Source: Eutrigla gurnardus
Taxonomy: Eukaryota; Chordata; Actinopteri; Perciformes; Triglidae
DNA length: 64,000 nt
Assembly (NCBI GenBank): GCA_963514095.1
Contig: OY741268.1
Location: 6,222,001-6,286,000 of the forward strand
Reading direction: 5' to 3'
Under the pieces are notes generated by a model. That model searched no databases and had not been told where the DNA came from. It saw only the letters and a list, made by a program, of their open reading frames with translations. Made by a program: the position numbers and the translations under genes. Positions 44,006 through 55,705 of the stretch are shown piece after piece. Each line of letters begins with the position of its first letter. Positions within the stretch are counted from its first letter, which is position 1.

Positions 44006-46437
44006 GTATAGTATGCTAGGAGGTTTTGACATTGTTTTGCTGTTAACGCCTGTCACATTGAATTCTTCTAGCCATCAGATTCTGTGATGTTGGTGGACCA
44101 TCTTTTCAAATCCACAAGAATTACAAAGAGACTTTACTTGTCTGTCCACGCAGGCATAAATAGTCTTCCATTACACACAGAATACATTCACAAAAAAATT
44201 TGTGTTTAGAACAAAATCATTATAAATAGGCTCAAGCATTTACACTCTCCCTCTGCTCATCTGGAAATGGTTTCAACGAACCATTGTCTATCGAAATGTT
44301 TTCCACTAACACATTATAGTTAAAAAATATATATATATATTAAAAAAAAACGTTACGTTAATAAGTCAAAATTTCAGGCGCCGTCTTCCTCGACAGTCAC
44401 TGAAAAATTACTAAATAATAAACTAAATAAATCCACTGGACGCTCCAAACCTGGCGGTGGTAAAATTTAGAAACATAACGTTAATTAATCCAAGCTTTCG
44501 GTGTTGTCTCCCCGGTGTTTCCTGCGCTGGAGGAGGCTGCTGCTGCCGCGACGTCAGTGCAGACGAATTGTGGTGCTCAACGGTCACAACTCGAAAAAAA
44601 TAGGCGCAACTTTTAAATATTTTCTCTTTACCTGGTCAAATTAAAGTGACATAAGGTTACGTACGCATCAACTATAGACTGTATAAAATATAAAAGACAT
44701 CATTTCAAATTAAGAATGAATATTTCAGCTCTGACTAATGATTATCCTTCAAACTTCAAATATGAATGTCACTTTATTTTCCCGAGATTCTCAGCTGTAA
44801 GCAGTAAATAACTGTGGAAAGAAACATTTGACCATTGGGATGCTTGAGCAAGCGTCATGACTCCCAGAATGCTTTGCTTTCACAGAAATACACTGTACAA
44901 TCGTAATACAGTCGTTCACTGTTAGAATTTCACTGTAAATTTACAGGGAAGTCTTACAGTGTATGTTCATTATAGAGAAGAAAGTTTCGAAACAAGCTGG
45001 TCGGTCCAGATTGAAATGGCTTGAATTCAAGCAGTTCAATTCTATTCAATTCGAGTTATCTCAGGACACTTTGCACATTCTCACATATCTCAGACTAGAA
45101 CACGGTCATGATTTTCAGAGTCAATACATTTTCAAAACGGCAGCCCACAATCATCCAATCAGGTGCCTAGTGACACACCCATCAAGCATACAACCTGTCC
45201 AGGTTAATCCGCCTGATCTTCTGTCTTACCTCAGGCCGAAGTATGGAGTCCTACTGATCCATCCTGTCATTTTAGTAATTTAGAGGTGAACAATATGAGA
45301 TTGGGAGCATTTTTATTGTGTTTCATCACCAAAACATAGCGACGGCTGAGCCTTAACTTGCCCAGAGAAAGAAAAAGAGTGAGCAAAACACACATTTGCT
45401 ATTTTACAATTACTATTATCTGCTAAAACAGCAGAATGCCCATTGTATGAGGCAGAATGGAGACAACAGAAGGACAGTCTCGTAAAACCACGTGTCCGAT
45501 CCAAGAAACACACTCAGCATCTTCAGATTAAAACGAAGTGATTGCAGCCCCACCGAGGTTATTTGAACCTTTATTACTTTTCCCCACGTGAATCTCTTGT
45601 CAGAGCTGGTTAGCTTCCACTCCCACCTACATCGTTGCTGGAGGATTTGAATAATTCATGATATATGCGTTATTTATGTATTCGTTTATTCATGAAGGCA
45701 CGGATTTGTATGTGCCGTGTCACTGCTGGAGAGGTAAATGAAGGCATCCGTTGCGGCCGAGAAGCTTTTATTCATTTATTTTTCAGTGTCATGAAATTGG
45801 ATTTCGTTTGAGTCGTAGTTTCACAAAGAGACCATGACCGATGTGTGTTGTATGGCGGACAGAGGGAGGCTTGTTCTGCCTTTGTCTTCCTCCCTGACTG
45901 ACTGAATGTCACCCTCAATTCGTCACTTCACTGGAAAAAAAGTAAAAAGTCTGGAAAAGCCACAGAGCCTCAGGCCAGGGCTTCCCTCAGCCACCATCAC
46001 TAATCACATTTACTGCCTAGTTCTCTGACAGCGGCCAGAACGAGACAGAGATTAATCTGGGAAAAAAATGAGGGAGTGGACGGGTCGAGGGATGAAGTCA
46101 GCAACTCAGATAAGAGAGCGGATCAACAGCGGATGTAGTGATCTGAGAGAAAATCCAGTACAACTGCTGGAAAACAGTTTAACACCATTCATTCTCTAAC
46201 TCTTGCTGCCGACCACAATACTCTTCAGTTAAGTTGTGAGCTGCAAAAAAAAAAAAAAAAAAATGCATCATCAAATCTCAGTCTGCCTCAATTTATATTA
46301 AAAATACTTCCAAACGATACAAATGCTCATCACAAATATCTCTGTTGTAACAAGTCACTTTAACAAGTGTTAAAAACTCCAAAACAGCATGTTCCAGACA
46401 AACTTCTTCTTCCTACTTCTCTGGATAATCCTCAGAT
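44006..46437. other. No gene; includes a CACTA-like terminus
   Basis: A CACTA-type right end (AATTTACAGGGAAGTCTTACAGTG) finishes at 44961, preceded by GCAAAGCATTCTGGGAG-type sequence on the opposite strand, but no left end was found. An A-run lies at about 46244-46263. The rest has no recognised repeat or gene. Confidence 0.45.
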
Positions 46438-46779
46438 TTAAAGGGATAGTTCAGAATTTTGGACATAAGACCTATTTTCCAAGTGAGCCGGTGTGTTTCG
46501 AGACGTCTGGAGACGTTTTCAAGAAATTTCATTCAGTTCTTCTAGTTGCCGAGTTCGCTTATGCTATGGCTAGCGCAAGTCAACGGTTCTTAGCTAGACA
46601 GGCATTAAAAACAGTCTTGCCCACTCCACAGTGCACCCGAGGCAAATCCATTAAAACACCAGACTGTCGACGTACATATCTGTGTTGATGGAATAATATT
46701 TGAAACAAAACTAACCTCGCATCGCATGAATCATCAATTTTTTGAGGAACTAGATTCTCAGCAGCAGCGGAATTTACTT

Positions 46780-48030
46780 TGCTCCGTCGGACTCAAAACT
46801 CTAAGACGCGCAGCCCGAAATACTGCCCGTAAATAGGCAATCGAACCGGTCCAAACTGTCGGCACTTATACCCCCAAGGCTGTCTGAAAAGCCCTCGGAG
46901 CTCACTCAAACACCGGGCAGCCCACGGCCACGCAAACCCACAATTACGCACCGCGAACCTGGTCCATCCGGAGAACCGTAAACCCTTGGACGCGTTGCGG
47001 GTATTCCCTCCGGTAAATAGACACATGAACATTGCCGAATATTCGGGCCTCGTGCCCTCAGAGCTGGGTGAAAAGCCCTTGGTCCTCACTCAAACACCGG
47101 GCAGCCCACGGCCACGCAAATCCACACACTCTCCATCGGACGTAAAACTCTAAGACGCGCTGCTCGCAATACAGCCGGTAAACACGCGGCTCAACACCGC
47201 CGAACTCTCAGCACTTGTGCCCCCAAGGCTGTCTGAAAAGCCCTTGGAGCTCACTCAAACACCGGGCAGCTCACGGCCGCGCGAAGCCACAATTACGCAC
47301 TGCGAAGCCGGACCTCTGCTCCGTCCATAGACCCGTAAACCCTAGGACACGTTCCGGGGAATCCCTCCGGTAAATAGACACAAAAACACCGCCGAACTCT
47401 CGGCCCTTATGCCCCCAGACCTGGGTGAAAAGCCCTTGGACCTGTAATGGGAATTTTGGATGTTTGTACTTTATAATCAGAATATTTGTCAGGCCAGACG
47501 TCGATTCGCATCTCCTCATCTGACTGTTATGTTATGACGAAAATGAATGCCTGTTTGTAGATGATATGAACATGAGTGCCACATTGACATAAGATAATTT
47601 CAGGACTATGACGCCTGTGTTCTGTAAATCTTGACCTTGCCTGTACATCTTGTCTTTGTAAGATAGGACATGATCCGTCCTTTGTCCATGGTTCCTCCTC
47701 CTTAAAAGGGAGATTGTTGTTGGACTCAGGGTCGTTCCTGCTGATTCTGGACCTTTGCATCAGAAGGCAGGGGTGATCAGTACTTTCTTCTGCAGATGAG
47801 AATACTTAGTGGAATAAACCTCGGAGAAAAAGCGAACCTGGTTGTTGATCTTTATTGGGCAGATTCATTTTTCCACAACAATCGCAGACCAACACCGGGC
47901 AGCGGGCGGCTCCGCGAATCCACACATGCGGACTCTCCGTCGGACTCAAAACTCTAAGACGCGCCACCCGAAATACTTCCCGTAAATAGGCAATCGAACC
48001 GGGACGAATTGTCGGGACTCATGCCCTCAG
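46780..48030. repeat. GC-rich tandem array inside K2
   Basis: Units share GACTCAAAACTCTAAGACGCG, CTCACTCAAACACCGGGCAG, CCACGGCCACGCAAA and CCAAGGCTGTCTGAAAAGCC (written on the plus strand). There are more units than in K1, and the array is interrupted by the LTR at 47443-47886. Confidence 0.85.
47443..47886 (+). mobile_element. Solo LTR, 444 bp
   Basis: TGTAATGG...ATCGCA lies between GACC at 47439-47442 and 47887-47890. The K2 array is interrupted exactly here (CCCTTGGACC | ...). A TATA-like CCTTAAAAGGG lies at about 47699 and AATAAA at about 47813 in plus orientation. The right edge is less certain, since CCACAACA ends five bases earlier. Confidence 0.7.
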
Positions 48031-49833
48031 ACCTGGGACCTCAGACCGCTCGTTCACGTTCTGCCCTTTGAGCATCACTCTTGCACAATTCTTCCTCTGT
48101 ATATTCAGGCTCGTACAGGTACGGTTGGGTTTGGGTGTGTTGGGGTTGTAGCAGGAGCATATTTGGTTATCAACAGTTAATTATTAATGTCAATATGATT
48201 ATCGATATTAATGATTATATTTAATATATTATCATGATATCATCATGAATAAACGGGGCACCACCCTGGGATCAGGGAAAAGATAACCTAAAACTGTATT
48301 CAGTCTCAATATAAAGGTTTTATACTCACATGCCAATCATTGTGATCATTGGCATAGAAGCATAAAAACAATCTAACAATTAAAAAGGCGTGAAATTCAA
48401 GCACTAGCCTTCAAAAACCTGCTGTTATCCAGTGACATATACACAACAAGCACAAGAGACCGCTAGTTATAATATAATAAGATTTATTAAAATCAGTAAT
48501 AATGATCACAATCAATAACACTGCAATTAACAAAGCCTTATTACCTAACTACCTAACACACAAAACTAAGCTAAACAGAAGGAGAGACGTGCGTGTGTGT
48601 GTGCGTGTGTGTCGAGAGAGAGAGAGAGGGAGAGGGAGAGGTGGCTATGTGCGGCCACCAGATGGAGCTATTCCTCACAGCGTTCAGGGGCGGAGCCACT
48701 GACGTCCGATGGGGTACCGAGAGAGGGAGAGAGAGAGCTATGGCCGGGCGCGACCACCAGATGTAGCTATGTCCTCAGCGTCCGCCGGGAACAGCTGGCG
48801 TAGGACACGTGTGTGCGGTGTGTGTGTGGGTTAGCGGGACACAGACAAAGAGAGAGAGAATGCGCGAGCGATATTCTGAGGCTCAGAAGGCGCGCCGCTA
48901 TCACACGGGCGCGCGTGAATGAACTGGCGTTTATTCCGCGAGACCGGTCTTTTAACTGATAGGGCTTTCTGAGCTCGCGAATATGGCGGAGGTTAGTCGA
49001 AAACACTGTTACAGAAATCAACCCAGCGGCGTGGGTACACGATCAGCATTCAAATACAGCAGCACATGAACAAACGGACTCGGCGGTCCGCGATCAGAAC
49101 TTAAAACACGTTAGCAAGAATTACAAGCATGTCCTACACTATCACTTATGTCTCTGCCCAGACTGATAGCCTCTTACTGGTGTCGTTGCGTAAGCTGCGA
49201 GTCCGTCCTGGCGATGACGGCGTTCCGTAACGTGGCGGTAGTTCGTGGGCCCGGCGTCAGCGGGGGACGTGATGAGTCGGCTTCGTCCAGACGAGAGCGG
49301 AGCGGGTTTCCTCTCGTTGATCAAACTCAAATAAAGAAAACAGTTGGTGTTTCCTCCTTCCACGAGCGGCGATATAATCGTGGCTTGGCGATTTAGTCAG
49401 CTTACTTCAGACAGCGTCTGGTAGCTGGAAGGCAGGAAGGCAGGAACGCAGGAACGCTGCAGGAGGGGTCGCCTCCCGTTGCAACGTGGTGTTGCGTCGG
49501 TTGTAGGAAGAGACGCCAGAGTAAGAGTAAGAGAGCGTTCTCCAGGCGGCTTCGGTTTATAAAGCTCACGGCTGCTGCCGGGGACCCCCTGGGGTACCTG
49601 CAGTTGTCAGCCAATAGGGCACCAGTTGTGTGACGTCACATTTCTCACCTGGGTGAGATGTGAAACTAAAATGGTGGTGTAGTTTTTAATCCACTTTGTC
49701 CCTTTGTTCTGGCCGCATGTGTAGGCTTTGTAGGCCGCATTGTGTAGTCCTAACGGTTAGGTCCCCAACAGGTGGAAAAAAACTCCTCATCAGAGTCTTC
49801 AAAAGTTTCAGTATATTCTCCAAAAGTGTCCAT
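48028..49833 (-). pseudogene. P2X7-like exon split by a solo LTR
   Basis: On the minus strand the exon begins at an ATG (49831-49833) with DTFGEYTETFEDSDEEFFST. It is interrupted by the LTR at 48138-49770 and resumes at 48137 with TQPYLYEPEYTEEEL...DAQRAERERA. Here the two bases missing in K1 are present, so the frame is better preserved apart from the insertion. Downstream it meets the tandem array near 48028 without the GDWWCQ end seen in K1. It cannot be expressed as is. K1 and K2 together show that the exon belongs to the element family. Confidence 0.6.
48138..49770 (-). mobile_element. Solo LTR related to the 9.2-kb retrotransposon
   Basis: TGTTGGGG...CCCCAACA is flanked by GGTG at 48134-48137 and 49771-49774. 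The sequence follows the 1843-bp LTRs at 53069 and 60456 (TTGTAGCAGG, CGGGGCACCACCCTGGG, the GA-rich block), but it is diverged and shorter (1633 bp). It lacks the second copy of the GGAGCTATTCCTC...GCCACTGA segment. Confidence 0.93.
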
Positions 49834-50486
49834 TTCTGTGAGATTGAAGAAACTAGCACTGCAGGCTACTCTGCGTCTGTAGCAATGACAGCAGGTAAAC
49901 AAACTATTATAAAACCGGTAACTTATAAGTGATAGGTGCTCCGCCGCTGCCATAGCCTACTAGGAAGTATGACACGCTGCTGCTGCTGCTGCTGAGGCAT
50001 AAATCCTTAAAAATGCAAGGTTGGTTTTATTTCAAACATTCTATCAACACATATGTACATCGATAGTCTGCCGTTACAATGGATTTGCCTCGGGTGCACT
50101 GTGGAGTGGGCAAGACTGTTTTTAATGCCTGTCTAGCTAAGAACGATTGACTTGCGCTAGCCATAGCATAAGCGAACTCGGCAACTAGAAGAACTGAATG
50201 AAATTTCTTGAAAACGTCTCCAGACGTCTCGAACACACCGGCTCACTTGGAAAATAGGTCTTGTGTCCAAAATTCTGAACTATCCCTTTAACACTTTTCA
50301 TTTCTACTTCTATCAAAGGAGCTGTGTATTGCTCACTATGTGCGTGCAAGGTGATGCAACACTGAAGACTGTCTTTGAAGATCTGAAGAATGAAGGAACT
50401 CTAAAAGCACAAGTCAAGAGTAAAATACAGCACAAGAAATTCATAGTTAATGTCCTGAAATTACACTTGAACTACAAATTTAAATT

Positions 50487-51315
50487 CCAGCTGTTCCTCT
50501 CTTTTCCCCCAACCTCTGACACCCACATCGCAACTCGCATCACGGACTGTCTAGCAGACATCTCCGTCTGGACAACTGCACATCACCTCAAGCTTAACCT
50601 GAATAAAACCGAACTCCTCTTCATCCCGGGGAAAGACTGCCCTCGCATGGACCTGTCGATTACTGTCATGACAGTATTGCCGTCGTCAACTGCGAGGAAC
50701 CTGGGTGTAATCCTCGATGACCAACTATCCTGCACACGCAACATCACTGCTGTGGCCCGATCCTGCAGATTAGCCCTCTACAATATCCGCAGGATCCAGG
50801 CTTTCCTCACGAAGGACGCAATGCAACTCCTGGTCCAAGCACTGGTCATCTCCCACCTTGACTACTGCAACTCTCTCCTGGCTGGACTCCCAGCCTCGGC
50901 GACTAAACCATTGCAGCGTATCCAGAACTCTGCAGTATGCCTTGTCTTCAATCTACCCAAATTCTCCCATGTGACCCCCCTTTTCCGTGACCTCCACTGG
51001 CTCCCTGTTGCAGCACGCATCCAATTCAAGACGATGAAACATCAATGGAACGGCACCTGCCTACCTTCAAACACTGGTCAAACCACACGCCCCGAAGCGA
51101 GCACTTCGCTCCTCTACTTCAGCTGGCCAGCTGGTACCACCATCGCTGAAATCAAACAAATGTCGCTCAGCAAAGTCCAGACTCTTCTCTGTTCTGGCGC
51201 CTCAGAGGTGGAACGAACTCCTGACCAATGTCAGGACAGCAGAGTCATTTGCCATCTTCTGAAAAAGGCTCAAGACTCACCTGTTCAGACTTCACCTCGA
51301 CTCTGCATAGCATGA
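50487..51315 (+). pseudogene. L2 reverse transcriptase C-terminal fragment
   Basis: The frame includes SFPPTSDTHIATRITDCL, HHLKLNLNKTELLFIP, RNLGVILDDQLS, SHLDYCNSLLAGLP, LQRIQNSAVCLVF and HWLPVAARIQFK, the thumb and post-RT region of L2-type ORF2. The catalytic YADD lies upstream and is lost. After HWLPVAARIQFKT the frame deviates (a deletion or shift near 51040), so the final 80 codons are not L2-like until the RTAESF-like end. The open frame extends upstream to 50263 through non-LINE sequence by chance. Confidence 0.85.
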
Positions 51316-51574
51316 CTCACTTCCACCCCCCAGCCCCCCCAAAAAAATAAAAATGCACTTCTATTTTCTTACCTGTAGCACTTTGATCATAGCACTGTTG
51401 TTCTTAAGGTATCCTTTCTGAAAAAGTATTACTTTACTCAGATGAGGACCTACACTTTTTTCTATTTTTTCGCTCTTACTTTATCGGCGATGATATGTTG
51501 TTTCTTTCTTCCGTCAAATATACTTATTGTAAGTCACTTCGGACAAAAGCATCTGCTAAATGCCCTCAATTTAC
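50487..51574 (+). mobile_element. L2-clade LINE 3' fragment
   Basis: It starts inside the RT and ends with the L2-type tail GTAAGTCACTTCGGACAAAAGCATCTGCTAAATG (about 51528-51561, given here in outline). The 5' truncation lies near 50487. Confidence 0.88.
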
Positions 51575-51802
51575 AGTTTTTTTCAGTCGCTAACAAGCGT
51601 TTGTCCAACCAGTTGTCACATTTTCAAAACTCTAAACACAATTAGCACAGCATCGGTCTTTTTTGGCCATACCATTCACACATTTCATGTCATTTTCACA
51701 CAATATGCAGTCAGTGAACACATTTCCACAATGCTTACATTTGCTTAACAGACAAGCTATACCTCCCAACAAAATTATGGATTGTTTTTGTATTACTTCC
51801 AA
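51575..51802. other. Unclassified AT-rich flank of element C
   Basis: CAGTTTTTTTCAGTCGCTAAC after the L2 tail looks like a transposon edge, but no partner end was found. The same unit appears to continue at 52741-52861 after element C. Confidence 0.35.
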
Positions 51803-52737
51803 GGGCCCTAGTTTCGTAGACCAGGCGCAGTCAGCTCTCAGCGCACCTGCGCCACGCTGACGGGGTGTGTCTGCCTGGACTTTGCAAGTTTCGTGCACCC
51901 CGCAGGCTCGCGCAGGCACACCTCCCGCCTCGCCCACCCGCGCAAGTGGGAAAGAGGGAGGAGAAGAAGGCGTGAGTGGGAGACGAGGAGGAGACGAGGC
52001 GTGGACTGGGATTAATACAGCCGATTCAGATCTTCACCAATCAAATGAGCTCCTCTCCTCACCTTTAATGCGTTAGGGGAGATTCAGTGCAAGTTCCGTC
52101 ACTTGACAACCCGATGACAGAAGCAGCGCCGCCGCTCCAACCACGCGCTGTGCGCGCGTATCATAATAATAACAATGCCGATATTAAAAAAAACAGGAGA
52201 GAGAGAGGGAGATGTTTTGGTCCGAGAGGCTGAGTTTCCGTTACGCGTGCCATCCGCCTTTGATCTGACGTCAGATGTGACGGGACGATCTATATAGATA
52301 TAAATGCACGTGTTGATTCAATTAGTTGCATTAAATAGTGTTTGTTGTGATTATTTATTGCATTTAAATGTGCCTGGAACTGTGGAAACCTGCCTGTGAG
52401 GTCTCTGTGACGTGTACGCACTGCGCGCCGTCAGCCAAACTTCCACTCCGCCAGCTGTGATTCGCCTTGAATGAATGGACTTTATTTACACCTTGCGCCG
52501 AGAGTAGACTAGGTTGGAGCTGGCGAGCTTTCGGCGAAGTCTCGGCGAGGCTTTTTGCCACGAAACTTCCGCTACGCCAAGCTGAATCTGTGACGCCTCC
52601 CCCTGCTGCGCCGCCACACCCATCTTGGCGCAGGTGATCCACCAAACTGCCAAACTGACCGTGTGCAAGGCTGCGCTGGTCGAAACTTGCATTACGCCGG
52701 CTCCGCCACCCTGCGCTGCGCCATGAAACTAGGGCCC
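51803..52737. mobile_element. GGGCCC-TIR element, copy C, 935 bp
   Basis: GGGCCCTAGTTTCG at the left and GAAACTAGGGCCC at the right are flanked by CAA at 51800-51802 and 52738-52740. It is very similar to copy B, including GATCTATATAGATATAAAT and the TGACGTCAGATGTGACG block. It is non-coding. Confidence 0.88.
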
Positions 52738-53068
52738 CAAATGTTAACACACAACATCCCACAATAACAAAAACAATATTCCAAACCTTAGATAAGGTAT
52801 AAAAACCTCTGCTTCTGCAATGATATCAGTTCAAAAACAATATTTCTCAGCTGATAATAAACATTTTGTCATGATCTGTGTTTTTGTCATGTTCTGTGTT
52901 TTCCTGGTTTTGATTTCCTGTTTTATTTTGTAATTTTTGATTTCCTGTCTCGTACTTCCTGGTCCTTGTTGTTTCCGCTGTCTTGACTCCCCCACCCTCT
53001 CGTGTTGATTACCATGCCTGCCCTAATGTGTTTCACCTGTTCCTCGTCAGCTCCCTGCCTCTCTGTGT

Positions 53069-54911
53069 TGTTGGGGTTGTAGCAGGGGCAGATTTGGTTA
53101 TCAACAGTTAACTATCAATATCAATGTGATTATCGGTATTAATAATTATATTTAATCTATCATCATGATATAATCATGAATAAACGGGGCACCACCCTGG
53201 GATCAGGGAAAAGATAACCTAAAACTGTATTCAGTCTCAATATGGAGGTTTTATACTCACATGCATAGGAGTACAAAACCAATCGAACAATTAAAAAGGC
53301 GTGAAATTCAAGCACTAGCCTTCACAACCTGCTGTTATCCAGTGACATATACACAACAAGCACAAGAGACCGCTAGTTATAATATAATAAGATTTATTAA
53401 AATCAGTAATAATGATCACAATCAATAACACTGCAATTAACAAAGCCTTATTACCTAACTACCTAACACACAAAGGGAGAGACACACGTGGAGTGTGTGT
53501 GTGCGTATGTGTGTGCGTGCGTGCGTGTGCGTGCATGTGCGTGTGCGTGCGTGCGTGCGTGTCGCGAGAGAGAGAGAGAGAGAGAGAGAGAGGTGGCTAT
53601 GGGCGGCCACCAGATGGAGCTATTCCTCGCAGCGTTCAGGGGCGGAGCCACTGAGGTTCGATGGGGTAGCGAGAGAGAGAGAGAGGTGGAGCTATTCCTC
53701 GCAGCGTTCAGGGGCGGAGCCACTGAGGTCTGACGGAGTAGCGAGAGAGAGAGAGAGAGAGAGAGAGAGCCGTATGTAGCCACCAGATGTAGCTATGTCC
53801 CTAGCGGCCGCCGGGAACAGCTGGCTTAGGACACGTGTGTATGTGTGTGTGTGTTAGCGGGTCACAAACAAAGAGAGAGAGAATGCGCGAGCGATATTCG
53901 GAGGGACAGAAAACGTGCTGCTATCACACGGGCTCGCGTGAATGAACTGGAATTTATTCCGCGAGACCGGTCTTTTAACTGATAGTAGAGGCTTTCTGAG
54001 CTCGCGAATATGGCGGAGGTTAGTCGAAAACACTGTTACAGAAATCACCCCAGCTGTGTGGGTAACCAATCAACATTCACATACAGCAGCACATAAACAA
54101 CGGACTCGGCGATCCGCGATCAGAACTTAAAACACATTAACAAGAATTACAAGCATGTCCTACACTATCGAATCTCTGCTTCTGCCCAGACAAATAGCCT
54201 CTTACTTTTGTCGATGTGAGATGCGTCGATGTGAGGTTTCCGTCCCGTGCGTTGATGGCGTTTCTTTACGCCGGCAGCGGACGGTAGTTTGTGGGGCGCT
54301 GGTTCAGCGCCGGATCCAATTAGTTGAAGAAAACAGTTAGTATTTCTTCCTTCTGCAGGAACAATCGCGGGGCTCGGCGATGTAGTCAGCTGATTTCAGA
54401 CAAAGACGGGTCGAGTTATCCGTTCTGCTGGCAGCTGGGACGAAGAAAGTTTCTTCTTACCGCGGGGAACGGGAGTGTCGCGCTGTCGCGGTGGTCTCCT
54501 CGGGATCCAAAATGATAAACAAAAGAAAAATAAAACGAGTAGAGAAAAGAGGGATAAACAGTCTGTTGCTCGTCCAGCGAGTTTGGGGAAAAGACTGCGG
54601 CCTAGGACAAAGGAAAAACGCTGCAGACGTTATATTCACCTCCTGGTGTAACGTGAGTTACTTTGGAGAGAGAACGTTTTTCTGATGGCCGCGGGATTTA
54701 TAGCTTACGGCTGGACCGGGGGACCCCCTGGAGTCCCATGCAGTTCGCAGCCAATGGCGCGCCAGCGGTGTGACGTCAGATCCCGTGACCAGGTGGAGGT
54801 GACACTAAAATGGTGGTTGTAGTTTTTTTATCTCCTTTGTCCCATTGTCCTGGCCGCATGTGTAGGCTTCTGTAGGCCGCATTGTGTAGTCCTTCTAGTG
54901 AGGTCCCAACA
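53069..54911 (-). repeat. 3' LTR of the 9.2-kb retrotransposon
   Basis: Starts TGTTGGGG and ends CCCAACA on the plus strand. It matches 60456-62298 at a constant offset of 7387 without indels. It contains GA-rich microsatellites, a TATA-like site, TGACGTCA and AATAAA (minus, 53393-53398). Confidence 0.96.
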
Positions 54912-54922
54912 GTCCCCCTTTT
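54912..54922 (-). promoter_or_regulatory. Polypurine tract
   Basis: On the minus strand AAAAGGGGGAC directly precedes the 3' LTR. It is the expected primer site for plus-strand DNA synthesis. Confidence 0.85.
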
Positions 54923-55705
54923 GGTCTGAAGGTTGAGGTGTGGGACGCAACCTTCGGAGCAACATAAGGGCCGAACCGTCCATGTATTCCTTGAAACACG
55001 TGGAAGTCCAAACAGTCTGTATATTCCATGGAAAAGAGGTTAAACAGTTCATTCAGGTTAAAGTCCATAACTTGATGGAGGCATTGTCTGGACAGAGATT
55101 GAGGCAACGTCTGGGCAGAGATTGAGGCAAAGTCTGGGCAGAGACTTCTAACTATCTAACCTATATTAAACATCACTAAGGCACAATTTATACAAACATC
55201 AGCATTATCATTTCATTCGGGAAATTTCAAACAGGACCCATTCCTATTATGAAAAACAGAACGAAGACGGAAGGAAAGCGAGGAAAAGGAAAAGGGGTTA
55301 GTGGTTGCTAGGCTTACTCCGGGTGGAGGCTGGAGTGTAAGTCTGTGGGATGTGTGTGGTATCTCTCCAGAACCTAACATTTAGTATGGCTTTAGCCTAT
55401 GCGTATCCTGTTTCCCTATGATAGATAGATTGAGGATGAATCTTATGCCCAGGTTCCTGGGGTCTACTGAGATCGGGATTGCATTGCCAAGACTATAAAC
55501 CAAACGCATTTATGAAGGTTGCACCACAGTTGTAATAGCGGATTGGAGGATTTTCGTGACCAGGCATCTAAGGCATGTAAGGTGTTATTAAACAGGCTGG
55601 AGTGTAAGTTGACAGTGGCTACGATTCCCTGAGGGGGTGTTGCCTAAGTTCTGCAGTTGTTGTCACTGTGAGAAGGGTTTGATGTTTAGGTGTTAGTGCA
55701 TGCGG
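54923..55705 (-). other. Region between pol and 3' LTR, no envelope gene
   Basis: No frame longer than about 74 codons. An imperfect repeat GTCTGGACAGAGATTGAGGCAA-like occurs twice at about 55087-55140. It could be untranslated sequence or a remnant of a deleted segment. Confidence 0.6.

Larger units (their letters stand above)
46442..50287 (-). mobile_element. TTAA element K2, Kolobok-like, broken by two LTRs
   Basis: The ends AGGGATAGTTC and GAACTATCCCT are flanked by TTAA (46438-46441, 50288-50291). The terminal inverted repeats and interior match K1 (23348-24964) in reverse orientation. Solo LTRs sit at 47443-47886 and 48138-49770. It carries the P2X7-like exon and an expanded GC-rich array (46780-48030). 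Confidence 0.9.

Noticed and set aside
53463..53783. 106-codon Ser/Leu-rich frame and Arg/Glu-rich frames, repeated at 60850-61170
   Set aside because: Translations of GA/TC and GT/CA microsatellites in the LTRs.
54923..55705. Possible envelope gene of the LTR element
   Set aside because: No frame of meaningful length, signal peptide or membrane segment on the minus strand.
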